64,000 nucleotides of DNA from Azospira oryzae (GTDB lineage Bacteria > Pseudomonadota > Gammaproteobacteria > Burkholderiales > Rhodocyclaceae): positions 1,154,137 through 1,218,136 of the forward strand of contig NZ_SHKM01000001.1 in NCBI RefSeq assembly GCF_004217225.1, given 5' to 3'. A model generated the notes under the pieces. It searched no databases, was not told the origin of the DNA, and saw only the letters and a program-made list of their open reading frames with translations. Shown piece after piece: positions 56,500 to 64,000 of this stretch. Position 1 is the first letter of the stretch. Every line of letters starts with the position of its first letter. The translations under genes and the position numbers were made by a program.

Positions 56500-57429
56500 C
56501 TAACGGGCGATCAGGTAGAGGCAGAGTGAAATGGTGGCGAGGGAACCCACCGTGGTGAGCAGGATGACCCGGGCCACCATGCCCCCTTCCCGCCCATAGA
56601 AGCTGGCCAGCATGAAGGGGCCGGTGCCCGTGGGCAGGGCGCTGAGGAGCAGGGCGGCGTGGGCCCACAGGGGCGGCAGCTGGAACACCCGGTAGGCCAG
56701 GAGCCCGGTGATGGCGGGCTGCAGCACCAGCTTGGCCAGGACCAGGCCGGCGGTGCCCGAACGCTGCCCCGCCTGGGGCTGGGCCAGGAAGGCGCCGAGG
56801 GAAACCAGGGCGCAGGGCGTGGCGGCAGCGCCGAGCAGGGTAAGGAAGCGCTCCAGGGCCAGGGGCAGCGCCAGGCCGGCTCCGGCCCAGGCGGCGCCGA
56901 GCAGGGGCGCCACTACCAGGGGATTGCGGGCCAGGGCCAGGCCGACCCGGGCGGCGATGCGCCAGGGCGAGGGAGCCTGCTGCAGGCTGATTTCCACCAG
57001 CACGATGCCCACCGCGAAAAGGGCGCAGGCCACGATCAGGGTGGCGATGATGGCCGGCACCAGGCCCTCGTCCCCCAGCACCAGGGCGCACAGGGGAATG
57101 CCGAGGAAGCCGGTGTTGGCGTAGGCGGCGGACAGGCCGTCGATGCTGGCGTCGGCCAGGTGGCGCAGCTGGCGCAGGCGCAGCAGCACCGTCACGGCGA
57201 ATACCGCGACGCAGCCGACGCAGACGGAAATGACGAAGCCCGGCTGCCACAGCTCGGCCCAGGTGGCCGTGGCGGTGGCCTTGAAGAGCAGGGAGGGCAG
57301 GGCCAGCCAGACGACGAAGCGGTTCAGCTCGAAGGAGGCCGCCTCCCCCAGGCAATGGCTGCGGCGGCCCACGTAGCCGGCCAGGATGAGGCCGAAAATG
57401 GGCAGGACGACTTGCAGGATGGCGATCAT
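56500..57429 (-). CDS. AEC (auxin efflux carrier) family transporter
   Basis: A 309-residue membrane protein with about ten hydrophobic segments in two halves. It starts MIAILQVVLPIFGLILAGYV. Motifs of the AEC family include NRFVVWLALPSLLF, AANTG-like SAAYANTGFLGIPL, and ALPTGTGPFMLASFYG. Bacterial members export or import small organic acids, and the substrate is unknown here. The stop lies 7 bases from the alkA stop (convergent). It is divergent from a LysR regulator, which likely controls it. Confidence 0.88.
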   Translation of the reverse strand: MIAILQVVLPIFGLILAGYVGRRSHCLGEAASFELNRFVVWLALPSLLFKATATATWAELWQPGFVISVCVGCVAVFAVTVLLRLRQLRHLADASIDGLSAAYANTGFLGIPLCALVLGDEGLVPAIIATLIVACALFAVGIVLVEISLQQAPSPWRIAARVGLALARNPLVVAPLLGAAWAGAGLALPLALERFLTLLGAAATPCALVSLGAFLAQPQAGQRSGTAGLVLAKLVLQPAITGLLAYRVFQLPPLWAHAALLLSALPTGTGPFMLASFYGREGGMVARVILLTTVGSLATISLCLYLIAR

Positions 57430-57483
57430 GGCGGGGCCGGGGAACCGGGGAGCTGGAACGGAGGCGCCAGCTTAGGACTTCCC

Positions 57484-57525
57484 CATCAATACCGTCCAAT
57501 GCTATATAAGTCGAACATCAATACC
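57484..57525. promoter_or_regulatory. 10-bp direct repeat in the AEC-LysR divergent region
   Basis: CATCAATACC occurs at 57484-57493 and again at 57516-57525, 32 bases apart (about three helical turns). Between them TATATA could be the -10 of the lysR gene. Repeats on one face of the DNA are typical binding sites of an oligomeric regulator such as the divergent LysR protein. Confidence 0.5.
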
Positions 57526-57537
57526 CTGGACGCAACG

Positions 57538-58437
57538 ATGCTGCCGGACCTGCGCCAACTGCGTTACTTCGTCACCCTGGGCGAGACCCTGCACTTCGGC
57601 CGGGCCGCCGCCCTGCTGCACATCTCCCAGCCGCCCCTGAGCCGACAGATCGCCGCCCTGGAGGAATCCCTGGGAGTCATGCTGTTCCAGCGCAGCTCCC
57701 GCCAGGTGGAACTGACCGTGGCCGGGCGGCATTTCCACGCCCAGGCCCGGCGCCTGCTGGCCGACCTGGAGCAGGCGGTGCAGGGCACCCGGGCGGTGCA
57801 CCGGGGCGAACAGGGCAGCCTGCGCCTGGACTTCACCATGGCTGCCGCCTGGAGCGCCCTGCCGCCCCTGATCAAGGCCTACCGCCGGGACTTCCCCCAG
57901 GTGGAGGTGCAGCTGGGGGAACTGCTGCCCCGGGAGCTGGACGATTCCCTCCTGGCCGGCCGCTGCGACGTGGGTCTGGCCTTTCCCTGGCAGCGTCCGG
58001 CGGGCCTGGAATACCTGTGCGTGCACCGGGAGCCCCTCTGCGCCGTGCTGCCGGCGGAGCATCCCCTGGCGCAGGAGGAGACCGTGGCCGTGGCGGACCT
58101 GGCGGGGGAGCCCTTCATCACCCTTCCCGCCGCCACCGCCCCGGCCCTGCACGCCCTGGTGGCCGGCTGCTGCCGGGAGCACGGCTTCGAACCCAAGGTC
58201 TGCCTGGAAACCCATCTGCAGCAGACCATCGTCAATCTGGTGGCCGAAGGGCTGGGGGTCTCCCTGGTGCCCCGCTCCATGGGCAAGATGCAGCTGCAGG
58301 GCGCCGCCTTCCGCCCCATCGCCGCGCCGCCCCTGGTGGAACAGGGCATCATCTGGGCCGCCGCCAATCCCAACCCCTGCCTGCCCCACTTCCTCGCCTG
58401 TGCCCGCCAGGTGCGCCGCCAGGCCGGCCTCGACTGA
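57538..58437 (+). CDS. LysR-family transcriptional regulator
   Basis: A 299-residue regulator. The N-terminal winged helix has LRQLRYFVTLGETLHFGRAA and HISQPPLSRQIAALEESLGV; the C-terminal part is the effector-binding domain. An in-frame ATG at 57499 would add 13 residues, but the family start MxxLRQLRYF favours 57538. The divergent AEC transporter gene is the natural target. The effector is not predictable; the sequence is of the general BenM/CatR-like class. Confidence 0.92.
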   Translation: MLPDLRQLRYFVTLGETLHFGRAAALLHISQPPLSRQIAALEESLGVMLFQRSSRQVELTVAGRHFHAQARRLLADLEQAVQGTRAVHRGEQGSLRLDFTMAAAWSALPPLIKAYRRDFPQVEVQLGELLPRELDDSLLAGRCDVGLAFPWQRPAGLEYLCVHREPLCAVLPAEHPLAQEETVAVADLAGEPFITLPAATAPALHALVAGCCREHGFEPKVCLETHLQQTIVNLVAEGLGVSLVPRSMGKMQLQGAAFRPIAAPPLVEQGIIWAAANPNPCLPHFLACARQVRRQAGLD

Positions 58438-58493
58438 GGCGCCGCCGCCGCCAGGGTACAATGGCCGCCCCTGCCCACTCCCCGCCTGCCGCC

Positions 58494-59081
58494 ATGCTCT
58501 CCCCTTCCCCCGCCTCCCCGCCCCCGGTATTCGGCGTCGTCCTGGCCGGGGGCCTGGGCCGCCGCATGGGCGGGGCCGACAAGGGCCTGCTGCCCTGGCG
58601 CGGCCGGCCCCTGGCCCAGGGCATCGCCGCCCGCCTGGCGCCCCAGGTGGCGGCCGTGGCCATCAACGCCAACCGCAACGCCGAGACCTACGCCGCCTTC
58701 GGCTACCCCCTGCTGCCCGACCTGCTGCCGGACTACCCCGGCCCCCTGGGCGGCTTCCACGCCGCCCTCAGCGCCAGTCCCCAGCCCCTGGTGATGCTGG
58801 TGCCCTGCGATTCCCCGGACTTCCCTGCAGACCTGGTGGCGCGCCTCCACCACGCGCTGCTCGAGGCCGACGCCGAGGTGGCCGTGGCCCGGGCCGGGGA
58901 GCGGCGCCACTCCGTCTTCTGCCTCTGCCGCCGGGAGCTGGCGGCGGACCTGGCGGCCTGGGTGGCCGAGGGCCGCCACAAGGTGGGGGAATGGCAGGAC
59001 AGCCGCCGCCTGGTGCTGGTGGACTTTCCCCATCCCGAGGATTTCCGCAATTGCAATATCCGAGAAGATTTATTGGGTTAA
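58494..59081 (+). CDS. mobA: molybdenum cofactor guanylyltransferase MobA
   Basis: MobA joins GMP to molybdopterin to make the MGD cofactor of DMSO-reductase-family enzymes. The 195-residue product has the nucleotidyltransferase loop VVLAGGLGRRMGGADKGLL, LLPDLLPDYPGPLGGFHAAL and VPCDSPDFP with a metal Asp. The start is taken at ATG 58494. ATG 58461 is in frame, but a promoter-like TACAAT overlaps it. It is not next to a molybdoenzyme gene in this window. Confidence 0.93.
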   Translation: MLSPSPASPPPVFGVVLAGGLGRRMGGADKGLLPWRGRPLAQGIAARLAPQVAAVAINANRNAETYAAFGYPLLPDLLPDYPGPLGGFHAALSASPQPLVMLVPCDSPDFPADLVARLHHALLEADAEVAVARAGERRHSVFCLCRRELAADLAAWVAEGRHKVGEWQDSRRLVLVDFPHPEDFRNCNIREDLLG

Positions 59082-59246
59082 GACGCTTTATTGACAAAAA
59101 GGGTTGAATTTTCCTGGTCTCCCGTTACCATCCCGTTGCAGCGCCCCCCGTCGGGGGATGCCCCCACGAGGTCGGAAAAACGGCCGTCGGACCCGAAAAA
59201 ACAAGAATCGACCCAAGAACACCGCTTCGTTTTGAGTAAATCCCTA

Positions 59247-60446
59247 ATGACCTCGGCCACCCTCTCCTGCCTGCGCCCCCTGCTGGACGTCAATCAAGCC
59301 TGGTCGGCCCTGGAGCTGGGGCCCCGGGGCATCGGCCTGGCCGCCAGCAGCCAGCTTTTCGCCCACGGCCAGAACCAGCCCCAGCCCTCGCCCCTGCCCT
59401 GGCTGGTGCCCTTGAGCGGTACGGACCTCAACCACAGCGGCCTGGCCCGCCAGCTGCCGCCGCAACAGGTCTCCCTGCTGCTGCCGGCGGAGGTCTGGCT
59501 CGATGCGGCCGGCGCCGCCCGCTGCCAGGAACTGGCCAAACAGGGTTACCGCCTGGGGGCCGACGTGGATTCGGCCCCGGCCCTGGAACAATGCGCCGAG
59601 GCCGGCGCCCAGCTGCTGCGCCTGGATGCGGCCACGGCCCGGGAGCAGGTCTCCCCGGTGCTGCTCAACCGGCTCAAGGAAAAGGGCCTGACCCTGGTGG
59701 CCGACGGCGTCAGCAGCCACGACCTCTTCGTCTGGTGCGGCGCCCGGGGCTTTACCCTGATGAGCGGCGAATTCGTGCCCCAGCCGGAGGAATGCCCCAC
59801 CTCCCCGGCGGACCCGACCAAGCTGCGCCTGCTCAAGCTGCTCTCCCTCATCGTCCAGGACGCGGACACCCGGGAGATCGAGGAAATGATCAAGCAGGAG
59901 CCCAAGCTCTCCTACAACCTGCTGCGCCTGGTCAATTCCGTTTCCGTCGGCGCCACCACCAAGATCACCAGCTTCGCCCAGGCCATCACCCTGCTGGGCC
60001 GGCGTCAGCTGCAGCGCTGGCTGCAACTGCTGATCTACGCCAACCAGTTCAACGCCGGCAGCCAGCCCAATCCCCTGATGCCCCAGGCCGCCCTGCGCGG
60101 CCGCCTGGTGGAACTGATCGCCCTGGCCGCCCATCCGGAGGCGGCGGAGGACACGGACTTCCACGACTGCGCCTACATGGCCGGGGCCTTCTCCCTGCTC
60201 GACGTGCTGCTGCACCTGCCCATGGACAGCGTGCTGGCGGCCCTGCCCCTGGCCGACGAGGTGGCCGAGGCCGTGGGCCGCCACCAGGGTCCCCTGGGCG
60301 ACGCCCTGTCCCTGGTGGAAAGTCTGGAACGGGGCCTGCCGGCGCCGGATGCGGCCCTGCTGGAAAAGCTGCGCCTGCGCGGCGACGCCCTGGGCCAGCT
60401 GCAGGTGGACGCCCTGGCCTGGGTCAGCCACATCGACGTGGCCTGA
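59247..60446 (+). CDS. degenerate-EAL/HDOD signalling protein (YuxH/CdgJ type)
   Basis: A 399-residue cytosolic protein. The N-terminal 190 residues look like an EAL fold, but the ExLxR catalytic motif is missing (LPAEVWLDAAGAARCQEL region only), so it is probably not a c-di-GMP phosphodiesterase. The HDOD domain (about 200-390) shows EIEEMIKQEPKLSYNLLRLVNSV and ITLLGRRQLQRWLQLL. Such proteins act as signalling scaffolds for motility or biofilm. The start is ATG 59247; in-frame TTG codons exist upstream. TTGAAT-16-TACCAT (59104-59131) is a possible promoter. The diguanylate enzyme gene follows after 16 bases. Confidence 0.85.
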   Translation: MTSATLSCLRPLLDVNQAWSALELGPRGIGLAASSQLFAHGQNQPQPSPLPWLVPLSGTDLNHSGLARQLPPQQVSLLLPAEVWLDAAGAARCQELAKQGYRLGADVDSAPALEQCAEAGAQLLRLDAATAREQVSPVLLNRLKEKGLTLVADGVSSHDLFVWCGARGFTLMSGEFVPQPEECPTSPADPTKLRLLKLLSLIVQDADTREIEEMIKQEPKLSYNLLRLVNSVSVGATTKITSFAQAITLLGRRQLQRWLQLLIYANQFNAGSQPNPLMPQAALRGRLVELIALAAHPEAAEDTDFHDCAYMAGAFSLLDVLLHLPMDSVLAALPLADEVAEAVGRHQGPLGDALSLVESLERGLPAPDAALLEKLRLRGDALGQLQVDALAWVSHIDVA

Positions 60447-60462
60447 GGCAGGCGGCAGAACC

Positions 60463-62964
60463 ATGGCTCCCGACCAGGGCAACTCCTTCCTTCCCCATCT
60501 GGGTGGCGGCGCCACCGATTTCGAGCTGGCCGGCCAGCTGTGCTACGCCCTGCTGCTGCGGGAAGGCGAGATTCCCGTGGCCCAGCTGGAGGCGATGTGC
60601 CGCAGCGCCATGGCCAGCCCGGAAGGCACGCTGTACCTGGCCAACGGGGATGGCACCCTGGAACTGCCCGCCAGTGCCGGCCCCTGGCAGGCCCTGCTTG
60701 AAGAAGCGCGCCGCTCGGGCACCGTGGCCACCCGGCCCGACGCCCTGGCCTGTCCCCTCACCTTCCGCGACATGCTGCTGGGGCTCCTCGCCGTGGGCGG
60801 CAAGGCCGAGGGCTACAGCGCCCTGGAACACCGCCGTTTCGGCGACCTGGCCGCCCTCCTGGCCGGCGCCCTGCATGCCCGCCAGGCCTTCAACCTGCGC
60901 CAGGAAGACCTGGCCCGCATGGAAGCCAAGGTGGAGGAGCAGAGCCAGATCCTCGACCACATCCACGACTCGGTCATCACCATGGACCTGTCCGGCTACA
61001 TCATGGGCTGGAACAAGGGGGCCGAGCGCCTGTTCGGCTACACCGCCGCCGAGGCCGTGGGCCGGCACATCCTCTTCCTCTATGCCGATGACGGCAGCGA
61101 GACCCTGGAGGAGGAGGACGACCTCTTCTACAACGCCTTCCTCGACCACGGCCGCCGGGAATTCGAGGTGCGCCGGCGCAAGAAGTCGGGCGAGGTGTTC
61201 TGGGCCAGCGTCTCCCTTTCCCTGTCGCGCAACGAGGCCGGCGAACCGGCGGGCCTCATCGGCTACCTGGTGGACATCACCAACCAGCTGGAGCGGGAAG
61301 AGAAGCTGCGCCTGCACGCCAAGATTTTCGAGCACAACAGCGAGGCGGTGATCGTCACCGACGCCATGCAGCGGGTGCTGTCGGTGAACAAGGCCTTCTG
61401 CGACATCACCGGCTTCAGCGAGGCCGAAGTGCGCATGAGCCTGCCGGCCCTGCTGCAGCCGACCCGGGACGACCCCAACCTGGCGGCGGAAATCCAGGTG
61501 GCCCTGGCCTCCTCCGGCGCCTGGCAGGGCGAGCTGTGGGACCGGCGCAAGAACGGCGACACCTATCCGGTATGGGTCTCCATCAGCTCGGTGAAAAACA
61601 CCCGGGGCATCCTCAGCCACTACTTCCTGGTCTTCTCCGACATTTCCGAGCGCAAGGAGGCGGAACGGCAGATCTACCGCCTGGCCTACTACGACGCCCT
61701 CACCGGCCTGCCCAACCGCTCCCTGCTGTTCTCCCTGCTGGAACAGGCCCTCATTGAAGCCCAGCGCAACCAGACCCACGGTGCCGTGCTGTTCGTGGAC
61801 CTGGACCGCTTCAAGACCATCAACGATTCCTTCGGCCACGCCCCCGCCGACGCCCTGCTCAAGGAAGTGGCGCGGCGCCTGCAGGAGACCCTGCGGGCCG
61901 AGGACGTGGTGGCGCGCCTGGGCGGCGACGAATTCATCGTCGCCCTGTTCGACATCACCAAGCGGGAACACGCCGCCCTGGTGGGGCAGAAGATCCTCGA
62001 CGCCCTGGCCGAGCCCTTCCAGATCGAACACCACGAGGTGCTGCTCACCGCCAGCATCGGCATCGCCGTCTTCCCCGACGACGGCCGCGACGCGGAAACC
62101 CTGCTGCGCAACGCCGACACCGCCATGTACCGGGTCAAGCAGACCAGCGGCGGCCCCCTCTTCTATTCCCAGGAAATGAACCTGCGCTCCCTGGAGCGCC
62201 TGAAGCTGGAAGGGGCCCTGCGCAAGGCGGTGGAGCGCCAGGAATTCCGCCTCTACTACCAGCCCCAGGTGGAGCTGGCCACGGGCCGCATCGTCGGCGC
62301 CGAGGCCCTGATCCGCTGGCACCATCCGGAACAGGGCATGATCCCGCCCACCGCCTTCATTCCCCTGGCGGAGGAGACGGGCCTCATCGTCAGCATCGGC
62401 GCCTGGGTTCTGGACGCGGCCTGCCGCCAGGGCCGCCTGTGGCGCGAGGCCGGCTACGAGGACCTGACCATCGCCGTGAACCTGTCGCCGCGCCAGTTCC
62501 GCCCCGGCCTTTCCCAGCTGGTGAACGAAACCCTGGAACGGCACGCCTTCCCCGGCGAAAACCTGGAGCTGGAAATCACCGAGGGCATGCTCATGCACAA
62601 CTCGGAGGCGGTGATCCAGATGCTGGAGGACTTCCACCAGGCCGGCGTGCGCCTGGCCCTGGACGACTTCGGCACCGGCTATTCCAGCCTGGCCTACCTG
62701 AAGAAATTCCCCATCGACAACCTGAAGATCGACCGGTCCTTCGTCAGCGGCATCCCCCACGACGGCGACGACTCGGCCATCGCCAAGGCCATCATCAGCA
62801 TGGCCAAGAACCTGCGCCTGCTGGTCATCGCCGAAGGGGTGGAGACGGAGGAGCAGCTCGACTTCCTGCGGGCCGCCGGCTGCGACGAAATCCAGGGCTA
62901 CCTGTTCAGCCCGCCGGTGCCGGTGGAGGATTTCCAGCTGCTGCTGGAACGCAACAACGGTTGA
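60463..62964 (+). CDS. PAS-PAS-GGDEF-EAL protein (c-di-GMP synthesis/degradation)
   Basis: An 833-residue cytosolic enzyme with no membrane segment. The N-terminal 150 residues resemble a GAF-like region, followed by two PAS domains (about 155-275 and 280-400). The GGDEF domain has an intact site at 487-491 (LGGDEF) and no clear RxxD inhibitory site. The EAL domain has Glu614-Ala-Leu (AEALIRWHH), NLSPRQF, and LDDFGTGYSS near 734. Both catalytic sites look intact, so it may do either activity. It is probably cotranscribed with the HDOD protein upstream. Confidence 0.95.
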   Translation: MAPDQGNSFLPHLGGGATDFELAGQLCYALLLREGEIPVAQLEAMCRSAMASPEGTLYLANGDGTLELPASAGPWQALLEEARRSGTVATRPDALACPLTFRDMLLGLLAVGGKAEGYSALEHRRFGDLAALLAGALHARQAFNLRQEDLARMEAKVEEQSQILDHIHDSVITMDLSGYIMGWNKGAERLFGYTAAEAVGRHILFLYADDGSETLEEEDDLFYNAFLDHGRREFEVRRRKKSGEVFWASVSLSLSRNEAGEPAGLIGYLVDITNQLEREEKLRLHAKIFEHNSEAVIVTDAMQRVLSVNKAFCDITGFSEAEVRMSLPALLQPTRDDPNLAAEIQVALASSGAWQGELWDRRKNGDTYPVWVSISSVKNTRGILSHYFLVFSDISERKEAERQIYRLAYYDALTGLPNRSLLFSLLEQALIEAQRNQTHGAVLFVDLDRFKTINDSFGHAPADALLKEVARRLQETLRAEDVVARLGGDEFIVALFDITKREHAALVGQKILDALAEPFQIEHHEVLLTASIGIAVFPDDGRDAETLLRNADTAMYRVKQTSGGPLFYSQEMNLRSLERLKLEGALRKAVERQEFRLYYQPQVELATGRIVGAEALIRWHHPEQGMIPPTAFIPLAEETGLIVSIGAWVLDAACRQGRLWREAGYEDLTIAVNLSPRQFRPGLSQLVNETLERHAFPGENLELEITEGMLMHNSEAVIQMLEDFHQAGVRLALDDFGTGYSSLAYLKKFPIDNLKIDRSFVSGIPHDGDDSAIAKAIISMAKNLRLLVIAEGVETEEQLDFLRAAGCDEIQGYLFSPPVPVEDFQLLLERNNG

Positions 62965-62970
62965 CGCAAA

Positions 62971-63000
62971 AACGCCGGGCACTGCCCGGCGTTCTTCTTT
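62971..63000 (+). terminator. terminator after the GGDEF-EAL gene
   Basis: AACGCCGGGC (62971-62980) pairs with GCCCGGCGTT (62984-62993) around a 3-base loop, followed by CTTCTTT. It also separates the convergent CBS-protein gene. Confidence 0.85.
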
Positions 63001-63018
63001 GCGGCTGAGACTGTTGCC

Positions 63019-64000
63019 TCAGGCGGCGTCGGCCTGGTCGTCCGTCTCCGGGTCGCCCAGGGACAGCAGCACCTTGTCCACCCGGTTCTTGTCCATGTCC
63101 ACCACCTCGAAGCGCCAGCCGGCCAGGTGGAAATGGTCGGCTTCCACCGGCACTCGGCCCAGCTGGTGCATGACCAGGCCGCCCAGGGTGTGGAAGGCGT
63201 TTTCCTCTTCCCCCGGCAGCTCTTCCTTGACCTCCAGTACCGACTTCAGGCGCTCGATGGAAAGGCCGCCGTCCATCAGGTAGGAACCGTCCTCCCGCTC
63301 CACCACGTCCTGCTCGCCGTCGTCGTCCTGGCTCGGCATGTCGCCGACGATGGCGGCCAGCACGTCGTTGAGGGTAACCAGGCCCTGCACCTCGCCGTAT
63401 TCGTCAATGACCAGGGCGAACTGGGCCCGGTTGCGGCGCAGGGATTCCAGCAGGTGGGTGGTGGTGACGCTCTCCGGCACATAGACCGGCGGCCGCAGGG
63501 CCTTGCGCACGTTGAAGGGGGCGTTCTCCAGCACCGGCTTGAGCAGGTCGCCCCGCTGCAGGATGCCCAGCACCCGGTCCAGGCCGTCCTGGCAGACCAC
63601 CACCCGGGCGTAGGGGCACTCGGCCACCTGGCGCCGCACCTCGGCCTCGGATTCGGCCAGGTCCACCAGGTACATGTCCTTGCGCGGCGTCATGATGGCC
63701 GCCACCCGCTGCTCGTCCAGGCGCAGCACGTTGGAGACGATCTCCTGTTCGCTCTCATGGAAGACGCCGGCCTCGGCACCCTGGCCCATGAGCACCTTGA
63801 TCTCGTCGTCGGTCACCGGCGGCTCATCGCTGCGGCGGGCACCGAAGAGGCGCAGGATGGCGCCACTGGAAGCGGAGAAAAGCCACACCAGGGGCGCCGT
63901 CAGGCGCGACAGCCAGCCCATGGGCCGGGCCACCAGGGAGGCGATGCCCTCGGGGCCGAGCAGGGCCAGTTGCTTGGGCACCAGTTCGCCCACCACCACG
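63019..64000 (-). CDS. CorC/TlyC-type CBS-domain membrane protein, C-terminal part (cut by window end)
   Basis: The last 327 or so codons of an HlyC/CorC (DUF21-CBS) family protein. The segment begins inside the DUF21/CNNM membrane domain (VVGELVPKQLALLGPEGIA and a hydrophobic helix LVWLFSAS). Two CBS domains follow (about 95-215 of the visible part: MTPRKDMYLVDL; FALVIDEYGEVQGLVTLNDVL). The C-terminal CorC_HlyC domain comes last (HFHLAGWRFEVVDMDKNRVDKVLL). Members are linked to Mg/Co resistance or ion efflux. The start lies beyond base 64000. Confidence 0.92.
   Translation of the reverse strand, partial: VVVGELVPKQLALLGPEGIASLVARPMGWLSRLTAPLVWLFSASSGAILRLFGARRSDEPPVTDDEIKVLMGQGAEAGVFHESEQEIVSNVLRLDEQRVAAIMTPRKDMYLVDLAESEAEVRRQVAECPYARVVVCQDGLDRVLGILQRGDLLKPVLENAPFNVRKALRPPVYVPESVTTTHLLESLRRNRAQFALVIDEYGEVQGLVTLNDVLAAIVGDMPSQDDDGEQDVVEREDGSYLMDGGLSIERLKSVLEVKEELPGEEENAFHTLGGLVMHQLGRVPVEADHFHLAGWRFEVVDMDKNRVDKVLLSLGDPETDDQADAA

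Noticed and set aside
60424-62982. A minus-strand open frame of about 850 codons opposite the GGDEF-EAL gene
   Set aside because: The plus-strand protein has every catalytic motif. The antisense frame has no recognisable domain and overlaps a terminator.

Overview
The window is GC-rich chromosomal DNA (about 65% G+C) from a betaproteobacterium, most likely a Rhodocyclales member (Azospira/Dechlorosoma type). This rests on protein character, gene order (tpiA-secG-tRNA-Leu-nuoA; ftsH-folP-glmM; dapB-carA-carB-greA; hrcA, grpE-dnaK-dnaJ) and sigma-32 style promoters. The species call is an inference. I see no prophage, insertion sequence, plasmid or CRISPR signature. Almost all of the window is coding.

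Layout. 1-5.2 kb (minus): the start of the complex I operon, nuoA-B-C-D-E-F and the N-terminal third of nuoG. 5.2-6.6 kb (minus): tRNA-Leu(GAG), secG and tpiA, with a strong sigma-70 promoter ahead of tpiA. 6.7-10.7 kb (minus): pstS-C-A-B phosphate uptake, with a likely Pho box and an intercistronic terminator after pstS. 10.8-15.7 kb (minus): glmM, folP, ftsH, rlmE; yhbY is divergent. 16.1-23.2 kb (minus): a DUF4149 membrane protein, greA, carB, carA, dapB, bamE. 23.3-25.3 kb (plus): fur, a GDT1/UPF0016 manganese exporter and an orphan solute-binding protein. 25.2-28.6 kb (minus): a SprA-like putative metalloprotease, recN, nadK.

28.8-34.2 kb (plus): hrcA-hemH, trxC, a Ca-binding-repeat protein behind a possible RNA switch, and a chemoreceptor with a periplasmic haem-c motif. 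A Ser/Thr kinase fused to a cyclic-nucleotide-binding domain follows on the minus strand. 35.8-39.7 kb: grpE, dnaK, dnaJ, with two clear sigma-32 promoters. 39.8-41 kb: a branched-chain amino acid type binding protein. 41-42.4 kb (minus): cysS. 42.7-47.2 kb (plus): a TPR/NTF2-like protein, an L,D-transpeptidase, periplasmic and cytoplasmic cyclophilins, and lpxH. 47.2-48.7 kb: a yybP-ykoY manganese riboswitch with its own promoter and terminator, then a small membrane protein and a TerC/Alx exporter. 48.8-53.4 kb: recQ, an HD hydrolase, a DUF2726 protein and a Tat-exported flavoprotein. 53.6-56.5 kb: an overlapping ada-alkB-alkA alkylation-repair operon. 56.5-64 kb: an AEC transporter with a divergent LysR regulator, mobA, a degenerate-EAL/HDOD protein, a PAS-GGDEF-EAL protein and a CorC/TlyC-type CBS protein cut by the window end.

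The window is mainly housekeeping. The most interesting parts are regulatory: the manganese riboswitch operon with its small unknown membrane protein; the haem-c chemoreceptor next to a Ca-binding-repeat gene whose ribosome site lies in alternative hairpins; the kinase-cNMP fusion; and the envelope cluster in which two consecutive proteins appear to share an NTF2-like C-terminal domain.
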